A stretch of DNA of 36,817 bases from Syntrophus sp964555065. Lineage in GTDB: Bacteria > Desulfobacterota > Syntrophia > Syntrophales > Syntrophaceae. A model generated the notes under the pieces. It searched no databases. It was not told the DNA's origin and worked only from the letters and a program-made list of their open reading frames with translations. Below, one piece after another: positions 1-6,820 of this stretch. How positions within the stretch are numbered: position 1 is the stretch's first letter; every line of letters starts with the position of its first letter. The DNA is taken from contig CAZKRB010000028.1 of NCBI GenBank assembly GCA_964555065.1, positions 1-36,817 of the forward strand, read 5' to 3'. Position numbers and translations under genes: made by a program.

Positions 1-551
1 CGGCCGTCGTTCAAGGCCATGCGGGGGCCATAGGTGTTGAAAATCCTGGCGATCTTTACATCCAGGCCGTTCTGGCGGCGGTAATCCATCATCAGGCATT
101 CCGCCGCTCTTTTCCCTTCGTCGTAGCAGCTGCGGATGCCGATGGGGTTGACCCGCCCCCAGTAGCTTTCCGGTTGCGGATGCACCTCCGGGTCGCCGTA
201 AACTTCCGACGTCGATGCCTGCAGAATTCGGGCCTTGACGCGCTTGGCGAGCCCCAGGGTATTGATGGCGCCCATGACGTTCGTCTTGACGGTCTTTATC
301 GGGTTGTGCTGATAATGAACGGGAGACGCTGGGCAGGCCAGGTTGTAGATCTGATCCACCTCAAGGTAGATGGGCATGGTTATATCGTGCCGGATCAGCT
401 CGAAGCGGGGGTTGCCGATCAGATGGAGGATGTTGTCCTTGCTGCCGGTGAAAAAATTGTCGAGGCAGAGGAGATCGTGCCCTTGGGCAAGCAGCCGCTC
501 ACAGAGGTGAGAACCCAGAAATCCGGCGCCGCCGGTAATCAGTATGCGCAT
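1..551 (-). CDS. UDP-glucuronate decarboxylase-type NAD-dependent epimerase (3' end outside window)
   Basis: Reading leftward from an ATG at 551, about 183 codons of an extended short-chain dehydrogenase/reductase are visible before the window edge. The protein opens with the Rossmann NAD-binding loop (MRILITGGAGFLGSHL). STSEVYGDP and the catalytic Tyr/Lys pair as SCYDEGKR follow, then IARIFNTYGPRM. This set is typical of UDP-xylose synthases (UDP-glucuronate decarboxylases), which make UDP-xylose from UDP-glucuronate for surface polysaccharides. An AGGA Shine-Dalgarno lies about 9 nt upstream of the start. The C-terminal substrate-binding part is missing, so a related UDP-sugar epimerase or dehydratase cannot be fully excluded. 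The gene is divergent from rsmI. Confidence 0.85.
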   Translation of the reverse strand, partial: MRILITGGAGFLGSHLCERLLAQGHDLLCLDNFFTGSKDNILHLIGNPRFELIRHDITMPIYLEVDQIYNLACPASPVHYQHNPIKTVKTNVMGAINTLGLAKRVKARILQASTSEVYGDPEVHPQPESYWGRVNPIGIRSCYDEGKRAAECLMMDYRRQNGLDVKIARIFNTYGPRMALNDG

Positions 552-617
552 GACAGGGTCCTGAAAAAAAGTTTTCCCATTGTGCTTTGGCCACTTCTTG
601 TCAATTATCCAGAACTC

Positions 618-646
618 TTGATTTTATGGCGCTATCCTTATAGCAT
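618..646 (+). promoter_or_regulatory. possible sigma-70 promoter for rsmI
   Basis: TTGATT (618-623) and TAGCAT (641-646) are separated by 17 bp in an AT-richer stretch between the divergent epimerase and rsmI. The -10 is a poor match, so this is tentative. Confidence 0.35.
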
Positions 647-770
647 CGCCGCTGAAATGTAAAACTTTTTTTCCGGTGACCATTTGTGGTGACCTTGCCG
701 CCCGCGATGCGTAAAAGGGGTGGCGGGATACCGCATCGGGCAGGGGAAATCATGAAGAAAGGATGGAGGC

Positions 771-1634
771 ATGGAGGAATCGGGAACGCTTTACGTTGTG
801 TCGACGCCCATCGGCAACCTGGAAGACATCACCCTGCGCGCGATCCGGGTGCTGAAAGAGGTTTCCCTTGTGGCCGCCGAAGATACCAGGAGAACCCGCA
901 AACTCTTCGATGCCTATGCGATTCGCACCTCCCTGATCAGTCTCCATGAACACAACGAGTTTAAGAAAAGCGGGATCTTGATCCATCGACTGCGGGAAGG
1001 GCAGGATGTGGCCTATGTTTCCGACGCCGGTACGCCGGGAATCTCCGATCCCGGATTTTTGCTGATTCGTATGGCGCTGGGCCACGGAATCCAGGTGATC
1101 CCCGTTCCCGGAGTCTCCGCCGGGATCGCGGCCCTGAGCGTTTCCGGCCTTCCCATGGATTCCTTCGTTTTTCTAGGTTTTCTGCCTGCCAAGGGGGGGA
1201 GGCGCCGGGACCTGCTCCTGTCGCTGAGGGACGAAGGGAAAACCCTGGTTTTCTTTGAAGCGCCCCATCGGCTGGTCGCTGCCCTGGAGGACATGCACTC
1301 GGTTCTGGGAAATCGCGAAATGGTCGTCGCCCGGGAGTTGACCAAGCTCCACGAGGAATTCCTGCGGGGTTCTTTGCAGGACCTCCTGCCGGCCCTTCGA
1401 GACAGGCAGATCAAAGGAGAAATTACGCTGATTGTGGCAGGGCGGGTGCCGGAAGCCAAGGAATGGTCCGACGAAGAACTTCGAAGTCTCTATTGCCGGC
1501 TGAGCCGGGAGACGGATTGTTCCGATCGTGATCTGGTGAAGCGGATGGTTGCGGAAACGGGGGTTTCCAGGAAAAGGGTCTACGCCATCGTGGTAGCGGC
1601 CCTTCCCACCTCCGCCCGTTCCGAAAAATCCTGA
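771..1634 (+). CDS. rsmI: 16S rRNA (cytidine(1402)-2'-O)-methyltransferase
   Basis: 287 residues, the usual length for RsmI. This SAM-dependent enzyme 2'-O-methylates C1402 of 16S rRNA in the decoding centre. The tetrapyrrole-methylase fold signatures are present: STPIGNLEDITLRA near the N-terminus, AEDTRRTRKLF, SDAGTPGISDPG (SAM-binding loop), then VPGVSAGIAALSVSGLP followed by FLGFLPAKGGRR. The C-terminal helical extension typical of RsmI follows. AGGATGGAGGC directly precedes the ATG. It is the first gene of the rightward set, with a 174-nt gap to the next start. It shares an unexplained intergenic region with the divergent epimerase gene. Confidence 0.95.
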   Translation: MEESGTLYVVSTPIGNLEDITLRAIRVLKEVSLVAAEDTRRTRKLFDAYAIRTSLISLHEHNEFKKSGILIHRLREGQDVAYVSDAGTPGISDPGFLLIRMALGHGIQVIPVPGVSAGIAALSVSGLPMDSFVFLGFLPAKGGRRRDLLLSLRDEGKTLVFFEAPHRLVAALEDMHSVLGNREMVVARELTKLHEEFLRGSLQDLLPALRDRQIKGEITLIVAGRVPEAKEWSDEELRSLYCRLSRETDCSDRDLVKRMVAETGVSRKRVYAIVVAALPTSARSEKS

Positions 1635-1708
1635 CGTTTCGAGGCGACTGCCGGTAAAGGAAAAAGCCGGCGGTGGAAGAGATAATTTATTGAAGAATCT
1701 GGAGATGT

Positions 1709-1746
1709 ATGATAATTTTCCAAAAATTTGTGGGCATTTTTATCAT
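1709..1746. repeat. AT-rich inverted repeat upstream of the PopZ-like gene
   Basis: ATGATAA (1709-1715) is mirrored by TTATCAT (1740-1746) across a 24-nt A/T-rich centre, in the leader of the small acidic protein gene. A GATAAT hexamer at 1711-1716 could be a -10 element, but no well-spaced -35 is visible. It may be an operator or simply part of an AT-rich promoter. Confidence 0.35.
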
Positions 1747-1808
1747 GATTGCCCCGTGAAAAGCAGGTGGAAAACGCTCTGGATGGACAAGAACGGGAGA
1801 ATAAGGGA

Positions 1809-2240
1809 ATGAGCGATCGGTCGGAAGGTCTTGCATCAGAAGGGGGCGAACCGGGCCGGCGCCTTCCGGGGGCTCAGGAAAAGATTTATGATCTTCTGGA
1901 TATCGTTGAGGAATTTTCGGAAAAGATCCATGAACTGACCGAGGTTTTTGAAAAATCGGCTTCTTTCCCGGCGGAAGAACCTCAGGTGAAGCCGGCGGTC
2001 GAGGGCCGGGGGAATGAGGAGGAGCGGCAGCGGGCGGAAAAAATATACGACCTCGCCGACCGGGCGGAAGCAGAGGGAGGGATGGAGCCGCCGTCCATCA
2101 TCGCGGAAGATGAGATGAGGAAAAAGATGGTGGAAACCGTGGAGCGAATGGCCCGCGAGATGATTCCCGGCATCGTGGAAAGAATGGTTCGGGAAGAGAT
2201 CCAAAAATTGAAGCAGGAAGCAGAAGAGGAGGTCCAGTAA
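1809..2240 (+). CDS. small acidic helical protein with PopZ-like C-terminal segment
   Basis: 143 residues from the ATG at 1809; an upstream in-frame TTG at 1749 would add 20 residues. The protein is highly charged, has no signal peptide or membrane segment, and is predicted by eye to be helical and partly disordered. Two similar motifs occur: EKIYDLLDIVEE (residues 24-35) and EKIYDLADRAEAE (77-89). After a Pro/Glu-rich linker it ends in an amphipathic segment, EMIPGIVERMVREEIQKL (about 117-134). This resembles, from memory, the C-terminal oligomerisation helices of PopZ/DUF2497 proteins, which have a 'LPxIVExxVxxEI' pattern. PopZ proteins form polar scaffolds in alphaproteobacteria. The stop codon abuts the next gene's ATG, so the two are translationally coupled. 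Function is unproven. Confidence 0.8.
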   Translation: MSDRSEGLASEGGEPGRRLPGAQEKIYDLLDIVEEFSEKIHELTEVFEKSASFPAEEPQVKPAVEGRGNEEERQRAEKIYDLADRAEAEGGMEPPSIIAEDEMRKKMVETVERMAREMIPGIVERMVREEIQKLKQEAEEEVQ

Positions 2241-2846
2241 ATGAACTTCAGAAAAAGCAATAGGATCGGATATTCGATTTTCTTGTTGGTTCTTTTTCTT
2301 TTCGGGTGCGGCACGGCCAAGAATACGGCCATGATGAAAGGCAATCCAGCGAAGAATGTCCGCCTGATCGCCGTTCTCCCCGTCGTGAACGAGACTTCGG
2401 ATCAGCAGGCCGCCGCTATGCTGCGGAGCAAAGTCCTGGATGCCCTTTACTTTAAAGGGTACCCCAGAATCCCGCTGCAGTCCGTTGACGAAAGACTCAA
2501 TACGGCTCAGCAGAAGGAGAATCCCCCCGGAGATAAAGGGCGGTATTCCCGGGAACTGGGCGAACAAATGAAAATTGACGCGGTTCTCTATTGTGATTTG
2601 AAAGAAAGCCGGACGGTTTATCATCTGCTCTATTCTCCCCTTTCTGTCGCCGCAGATTTTGAATTGCGCAGTGCCAGAACCGGTCAGCTGCTGTGGAAGA
2701 ATTCTTACAGCAGCGTCAGGAGAAACTACGGGATCTCAAAACATTCTCTGCGGCTGAAGACATCGCTGGACTATGAACCGGCCATTCAGGAACTTGTTGA
2801 TAAAGCAATGGAATCTCTTCCCGAGAATCCCGATATCCTCGGCTGA
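2241..2846 (+). CDS. putative outer-membrane lipoprotein, DUF799/GNA1162-like
   Basis: 201 residues. The N-terminus has basic residues, a hydrophobic stretch and a lipobox ending LFLFGC, with the lipidated Cys at residue 23. The mature part contains IAVLPVVNETSD and a Leu-Tyr-rich segment. This resembles GNA1162/DUF799 lipoproteins (fold related to the TolB N-terminal and CsgG-like domains), which are thought to sit at the inner face of the outer membrane. AGGAGG lies within the last codons of the preceding gene and the ATG follows its stop directly. In other bacteria this family often travels with CsgG and DUF4810 lipoproteins; neither is here. Lipoprotein status is clear, the family assignment moderately sure, the function unknown. 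Confidence 0.8.
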   Translation: MNFRKSNRIGYSIFLLVLFLFGCGTAKNTAMMKGNPAKNVRLIAVLPVVNETSDQQAAAMLRSKVLDALYFKGYPRIPLQSVDERLNTAQQKENPPGDKGRYSRELGEQMKIDAVLYCDLKESRTVYHLLYSPLSVAADFELRSARTGQLLWKNSYSSVRRNYGISKHSLRLKTSLDYEPAIQELVDKAMESLPENPDILG

Positions 2847-2924
2847 CCTGGGGGTGTCTTGCCCGAAGAAACTTCCTCGGACTTGTCCCTCGGGAAAGGG
2901 TCGGCAGGGTGAGAGGATGGGATA

Positions 2925-3464
2925 ATGAATATTCCTAATCTCTTATCCCTGTTGCGCCTCGTTTTGGTGCCGGTGGTCGTCATTCTCCTCATGGATGGCT
3001 CCTATCTTAAGGCCCTCATTGTTTTTGCCGTTTCCGGCCTGACCGACGGTCTGGACGGATTCCTGGCCCGAATCCTCAAGCAACAGACCAGGCTGGGGGC
3101 GTATCTGGACCCGATCGCCGATAAGGCCCTTTTGGCGAGCAGCTTTCTGACTCTGGCGATTATAGGAGTCATACCCGGGTGGCTCACGGTCATTGTCATC
3201 AGCCGGGACTGCATCATTCTGTTAGGGATTGCGGTTTTGTCCATGATGTCCATCCCCTTTGAAATTCATCCCGCATTCGTCAGCAAGGTGACGACCATGC
3301 TGCAGCTGCTTACGGTATTGCTGGTGCTCGCTCTGCGGGGTTTGACGGACGCTGGAGCACCTCAATGGCTGACGCTTGTGTACTGGCTCACGGCTTTCTT
3401 TACGATTCTGTCCGGACTGGGGTACCTCATCCGAGGCATTCGCCTGATCAATCGCCAGGACTGA
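2925..3464 (+). CDS. pgsA: CDP-diacylglycerol--glycerol-3-phosphate 3-phosphatidyltransferase
   Basis: 179 residues with several hydrophobic segments, an integral inner-membrane enzyme. The CDP-alcohol phosphotransferase signature DG(x)2AR(x)8G(x)3D(x)3D is complete: DGFLAR, eight residues, then GAYLDPIAD (about residues 44-66). PgsA condenses CDP-diacylglycerol with glycerol-3-phosphate, the committed step to phosphatidylglycerol and cardiolipin. Length and the IPGWLTVIVISRD segment fit PgsA. A cardiolipin synthase of the same superfamily is the main alternative. AGAGGATGGGATA precedes the ATG. A strong terminator follows, so this is the last gene of the rsmI-side set. Confidence 0.88.
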   Translation: MNIPNLLSLLRLVLVPVVVILLMDGSYLKALIVFAVSGLTDGLDGFLARILKQQTRLGAYLDPIADKALLASSFLTLAIIGVIPGWLTVIVISRDCIILLGIAVLSMMSIPFEIHPAFVSKVTTMLQLLTVLLVLALRGLTDAGAPQWLTLVYWLTAFFTILSGLGYLIRGIRLINRQD

Positions 3465-3508
3465 CAGCGGCTTCCGGGAACTCTACAAGGCAGGTTGCGA
3501 GGGATTCC

Positions 3509-3548
3509 GGATGGATCGAGGGCAATCCCTTCCGGATTCATCCTTTTT
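3509..3548 (+). terminator. intrinsic terminator after pgsA
   Basis: GGATGGATC (3509-3517) pairs with GATTCATCC (3535-3543, one G-U). An inner AGGG/CCCT stem closes around CAAT, and five T residues follow at 3544-3548. It has the classic stem plus T-tract form and lies 45 nt after the pgsA stop. Confidence 0.75.
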
Positions 3549-3598
3549 GATCGAGTGGATGAAAGGGGATAAAAAACAAAAGGAACTTCGATTTTGCC

Positions 3599-3627
3599 TT
3601 GACAGGAAAGCAATTTGTTGTTAGTAG
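3599..3627 (+). promoter_or_regulatory. sigma-70 promoter for tRNA-Val
   Basis: A perfect TTGACA (3599-3604) is followed after 17 bp by TAGTAG (3622-3627). A C-rich discriminator (CGCCC) comes next, as is common at stable-RNA promoters. It lies about 35 nt upstream of the mature tRNA 5' end. Confidence 0.55.
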
Positions 3628-3661
3628 TTACGCCCTGTTCGGATATTAGGACTGCAGACAC

Positions 3662-3736
3662 AGGCACGTAGCTCAGGGGGAGAGCGCCATCCTGACGCGG
3701 TGGATGTCCAGGGTTCAAATCCCTGCGTGCCTACCA
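3662..3736 (+). tRNA. tRNA-Val (anticodon GAC)
   Basis: The full cloverleaf can be drawn. The acceptor stem AGGCACG (3662-3668) pairs perfectly with CGTGCCT (3726-3732), followed by discriminator A and an encoded CCA. The D-arm is GCTC/GAGC. The anticodon stem CCATC/GGTGG closes the loop CTGACGC, giving anticodon GAC, which reads GUC/GUU valine codons. The T-arm is CAGGG-TTCAAAT-CCCTG. It is a single tRNA with its own promoter. Confidence 0.97.
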
Positions 3737-3800
3737 TTTTTATAAGGATACCAGCTCAAAAGGATATTCAGTTCATCAGTCAAACAGGACGTGTCTCGGG

Positions 3801-3841
3801 AAAGGGCATCCGCAACGATAGGCGATGATGCCCTTTCTTTA
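3801..3841 (+). terminator. hairpin between tRNA-Val and thrS (terminator or attenuator)
   Basis: AAAGGGCATC (3801-3810) and GATGCCCTTT (3827-3836) form a perfect 10-bp stem with a 16-nt loop. A short T-containing tail (CTTTAA) follows. It could end the tRNA transcript or act as an attenuator for thrS, since no good separate promoter is visible between it and the thrS start. No T-box or Thr-rich leader peptide is recognisable. Confidence 0.5.
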
Positions 3842-3903
3842 ATGAAGTCAGGCTGAACGTCCAGCATATGTGGTATGGGACGTTTCCTAGGGATACTGGA
3901 GTC

Positions 3904-5820
3904 ATGAAGGAAATCAAACTGGTTTTGCCCGATGGATCGGAGAGGGTTTACGCGGAAGGAGTTTCCGTAAGGGAGGTCATTTCTTCCTGGAACTCCGGGG
4001 TGCTGGCCACGACGGTGGCCGCCCGGTTCAATCAGAGCCTTGTGGATGTCGGCTCTCCGCTGCGCGAAGACGGTGTGCTGGCCCTGATCGATATCTCTTC
4101 CCGCGAGGGGCTGGACATTCTCCGGCACAGCGCCTCTCATGTGATGGCGCAGGCCGTTCAGGATGTATTCCCCGGCGTGCTGGTGAGCATCGGACCGGCC
4201 ATCGAAGATGGGTTCTATTATGATTTCGAGTATGGTTCCACCTTTACCCCCGAAGACCTCGAAAAAATAGAAGCCCGGATGGCAGAGATTGCGGCGGCGG
4301 ATTGTCCCTTTACGCGCGAGGAGGTTTCCCGGGAGCAGGCCGTCGACTTCTTCCGCGGCAGGGGGGAAACCTACAAGGTGGAGCTTCTCAATGATCTGCC
4401 GGAAGAGATCAAAACAGTCAGCCTGTACCGGCAGGACGGCTACACCGATCTGTGCCGGGGGCCGCACATTCCGTCGACCGGGATGATCCGGGCCTTCAAA
4501 CTGCTCAATGTGGCCGGTGCGTACTGGCGCGGCGACGAGCGGAAAAAGATGCTGCAGCGGGTCTATGGGACCGGGTTTGCCACCCCCGCCGAGCTGGAGG
4601 AATATCTCAGGATTCTCGAAGAGGCGAAAAAGCGGGATCACCGGAAGCTGGGCCGGGATCTCGATCTTTTCCAGGTGAGCGAAGAAGCGGGAGCGGGCCT
4701 CATCATCTTTCATCCCAAGGGAACCCTCCTGCGCACCCTCATTGAAGACTGGGAAAAACGGGAGCATCTCCGCCGCGGATACGACATGGTCATGGGCCCT
4801 CAGATCCTGAAGGTCGATCTGTGGAAAAAATCAGGTCACTTCGATCACTACCGCGAAAACATGTATTTTACAGACGTGGAGGGGCAATCCTATGGGCTCA
4901 AGCCGATGAACTGCCTTTCCCATATGCTTATCTACAAATCCAAGATGCGCAGCTACCGGGATCTCCCTTTGCGTTACTTTGAACTCGGGACGGTACATCG
5001 CCATGAGAAAACGGGAGTCCTGCACGGTCTGCTGCGGGCGCGGCAGTTTACCCAGGATGATGCCCACATTCTCTGCACGCCGGAGCAGCTGAATTCTGAA
5101 ATTCGCGCGATTGCCGATTTTGTCGGCTATGCCATGAAGATCTTCGGGTTTGAGTACGAAGTGGAACTGAGCACGAGGCCGGAGGATTCCATCGGGACGG
5201 ATGAGGATTGGGAACTGGCAACGAGCGCTCTGGAGAATGCCCTGAAAGACAATCAGATGGCTTATGACATCAACGAGGGCGACGGCGCATTCTATGGGCC
5301 CAAGATCGATTTCAAACTGAAGGACGCCCTCAAGCGGAAATGGCAGTGCGCGACCATCCAGTGCGACCTCACCCTTCCGGAAAGGTTTGATCTGACGTAC
5401 GTGGGGGCGGACGGTGAAAAGCATCGTCCGGTCATGCTGCACCGGGTGATCCTGGGCGCGATCGAACGCTTCATGGGGGTGCTGATCGAGCATTACGGCG
5501 GCGCTTTTCCCGTCTGGCTTTCACCGGTACAGGCGGTTCTTCTGACGGTGACGGACAGGCACATTCCCTATGGGGAGGATCTTTACCGGCAGCTCATGGA
5601 TGCGGGCATTCGGGTGGAAAAAGATTTCCGCAATGAGAAGCTGGGCTATAAGGTCCGGGAAGCGCAAACCCAGAAAATACCCTATATGCTGGTTCTAGGG
5701 GATAAGGAAATGGCCTCCGGACAGGTTGCCGTACGGCAGCGGGGCGGAGATAATCTGGGAGTCCTCTCGATCCCTGATTTTATTGATCTTGTCCAGGAGA
5801 AAACCCGCCAGTATTTATAG
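3904..5820 (+). CDS. thrS: threonyl-tRNA synthetase
   Basis: 638 residues from the ATG at 3904, which has GGAG about 5 nt upstream. An in-frame ATG at 3868 would add 12 residues not expected in the family. Domains in order are: TGS (KEIKLVLPDGSERVY); the editing/SAD domain with HSASHVMAQAV; the class II catalytic core; and the anticodon-binding domain from about residue 540. The three zinc ligands are visible as Cys337 (PMNCLSHM), His388 (DDAHIL) and His513 (MLHRVILG), matching E. coli Cys334/His385/His511 by position. The enzyme charges tRNA-Thr and edits Ser-tRNA-Thr. It leads the block thrS-infC-rpmI-rplT-pheS-pheT-ihfA found in many proteobacteria. Confidence 0.97.
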   Translation: MKEIKLVLPDGSERVYAEGVSVREVISSWNSGVLATTVAARFNQSLVDVGSPLREDGVLALIDISSREGLDILRHSASHVMAQAVQDVFPGVLVSIGPAIEDGFYYDFEYGSTFTPEDLEKIEARMAEIAAADCPFTREEVSREQAVDFFRGRGETYKVELLNDLPEEIKTVSLYRQDGYTDLCRGPHIPSTGMIRAFKLLNVAGAYWRGDERKKMLQRVYGTGFATPAELEEYLRILEEAKKRDHRKLGRDLDLFQVSEEAGAGLIIFHPKGTLLRTLIEDWEKREHLRRGYDMVMGPQILKVDLWKKSGHFDHYRENMYFTDVEGQSYGLKPMNCLSHMLIYKSKMRSYRDLPLRYFELGTVHRHEKTGVLHGLLRARQFTQDDAHILCTPEQLNSEIRAIADFVGYAMKIFGFEYEVELSTRPEDSIGTDEDWELATSALENALKDNQMAYDINEGDGAFYGPKIDFKLKDALKRKWQCATIQCDLTLPERFDLTYVGADGEKHRPVMLHRVILGAIERFMGVLIEHYGGAFPVWLSPVQAVLLTVTDRHIPYGEDLYRQLMDAGIRVEKDFRNEKLGYKVREAQTQKIPYMLVLGDKEMASGQVAVRQRGGDNLGVLSIPDFIDLVQEKTRQYL

Positions 5821-5882
5821 GCGGATTTTGAATTCATGGCTGGGAGCCCTTGAAAAGAGGGCTGGGTTCATCTTTCAGTTGC

Positions 5883-5897
5883 AGGAGGTGCAAAATA
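5883..5897 (+). promoter_or_regulatory. Shine-Dalgarno and AUA initiation site of infC
   Basis: AGGAGG at 5883-5888 is followed by a 6-nt spacer and ATA at 5895-5897. The spacing is ideal, and the codon coincides with the conserved IF3 N-terminus. The combination decides the start and suggests the autogenous IF3 control known from E. coli. Confidence 0.7.
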
Positions 5898-6404
5898 GTT
5901 AAGGATCTGAAGATCAACAATGAAATTAAGGCAGCCTCGGTCAGGGTCATCAGTCATCAAGGCGAACAGCTTGGCATCCTGAGCCTCGCGGAAGCATTGG
6001 CAGAGGCGCGAAAAGAAGGTCTGGACCTGGTGGAGGTTGCGTCCACTTCCTCACCGCCTGTCTGCCGGATCATGGATTACGGCAAATTCAGATATCAGCA
6101 GAGCAAAAAGCTTCAGGTTGCCAGAAAAAGCCAGAGCACCGTTCAGGTGAAGGAAATTCGGCTGCGGCCGAAGACGGAAGAGCATGATCTTCAAGTAAAG
6201 ATCAAACATATCCGGAAGTTTCTGGAACAGCACGATAAAGTTAAAGTGAGTGTCCTCTTTCGGGGTAGAGAGATTGCCTTTACGGAAATCGGGCGGAAAC
6301 TCATGGAAGAGATAAAAGCGAACTTGGGCGACAGCTGTGCGATCGACCAGCAGCCAAAGCTGGAGGGCCGCAGCATGGTGATGGTTTTAGCGCCCAAGAA
6401 ATAG
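5895..6404 (+). CDS. infC: translation initiation factor IF-3, apparent AUA start
   Basis: IF3 binds the 30S subunit, checks start-codon pairing and prevents premature 50S joining. Both domains are intact: N-domain KINNEIKAASVRVI...GEQLGILSL and PPVCRIMDYGKFRYQ, the Lys-rich linker, and the C-domain with KEIRLRPKTEEHDLQVK and RGREIAFTEIG, ending MVMVLAPKK. No ATG, GTG or TTG sits where the family starts. AGGAGG (5883-5888) lies exactly 6 nt before an ATA at 5895, giving a 169-residue protein beginning (M)VKDLKINNEI, like B. subtilis IF3. An in-frame TTG at 5850 lacks a clear ribosome site and would add 15 atypical residues. Non-AUG infC starts (AUU in E. coli, AUC in Myxococcus) allow IF3 to repress its own synthesis. 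Confidence 0.93.
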   Translation: MVKDLKINNEIKAASVRVISHQGEQLGILSLAEALAEARKEGLDLVEVASTSSPPVCRIMDYGKFRYQQSKKLQVARKSQSTVQVKEIRLRPKTEEHDLQVKIKHIRKFLEQHDKVKVSVLFRGREIAFTEIGRKLMEEIKANLGDSCAIDQQPKLEGRSMVMVLAPKK

Positions 6405-6427
6405 AGCGGGCAGGCACAAGGGATACG

Positions 6428-6461
6428 GATATCTCCAGCGGATCGTGACCCCGGAGATATC
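6428..6461 (+). promoter_or_regulatory. hairpin in infC-rpmI spacer, possible L20-type leader
   Basis: GATATCTCC (6428-6436) pairs with GGAGATATC (6453-6461) around a 16-nt loop, in the 150-nt untranslated stretch before rpmI. No T-tract follows, so it is not a standard terminator. In other bacteria ribosomal protein L20 represses rpmI-rplT by binding structured mRNA upstream of rpmI. That role here is inferred from position only. Confidence 0.4.
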
Positions 6462-6554
6462 GGGATGCCCGGAAGTCTGATGAAGTATTTCCCGGCATGC
6501 GGGACAAGAAGAGATTGCGAAGATAGTCTATCGATTTGAAACAGGAGTGAAAGA

Positions 6555-6752
6555 ATGCCAAAGTTAAAAACACACCGCGGCGCTGCGAAGAGGTTCAAAC
6601 TGACGGGAAGCGGGAAGGTCAGAAGGCATCATGCCAATGCCAGTCACATCATGACGACGAAGACCACGAAGCGGAAAAGGAACCTGAGAAAATCCGTCAT
6701 TCTGGATAAAACGAACGAGAAAGAAATTAAACGCCTGATTCCATATTTATAA
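6555..6752 (+). CDS. rpmI: 50S ribosomal protein bL35
   Basis: 65 residues, very basic, the standard length for bL35. It begins PKLKTHRGAAKRFKLTGSGKV, the family signature, and ends EIKRLIPYL. ACAGGAGTGAAAG places a good Shine-Dalgarno before the ATG. It lies between infC and rplT, as in most bacteria. Confidence 0.97.
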   Translation: MPKLKTHRGAAKRFKLTGSGKVRRHHANASHIMTTKTTKRKRNLRKSVILDKTNEKEIKRLIPYL

Positions 6753-6770
6753 ACGTCATTGGGCCTGCGA

Positions 6771-6786
6771 CCCTTAGGGAAGGGTA
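6771..6786 (+). promoter_or_regulatory. small hairpin between rpmI and rplT
   Basis: ACCCTT (6771-6776) and AAGGGT (6781-6786) form a 6-bp stem with a 4-nt AGGG loop, 35 nt before the rplT start. It could be part of L20 autoregulation or a processing signal. There is no T-tract. Confidence 0.3.
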
Positions 6787-6820
6787 GTGGAGCTGCGGAT
6801 CGGATAGGAGAGTTAAGAAG

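Noticed and set aside
3737..3903. T-box riboswitch upstream of thrS
   Set aside because: No T-box consensus (TGGNACCGCG type) or specifier loop architecture is visible.
3715..4767. 350-codon frame antisense to tRNA-Val and thrS
   Set aside because: It would read through the tRNA and thrS in antisense; no protein family is recognised.
5850..5894. TTG start adding 15 residues to IF3
   Set aside because: The extension (MKRGLGSSFSCRRCK) has no family counterpart and spans the Shine-Dalgarno that fits the ATA at 5895.
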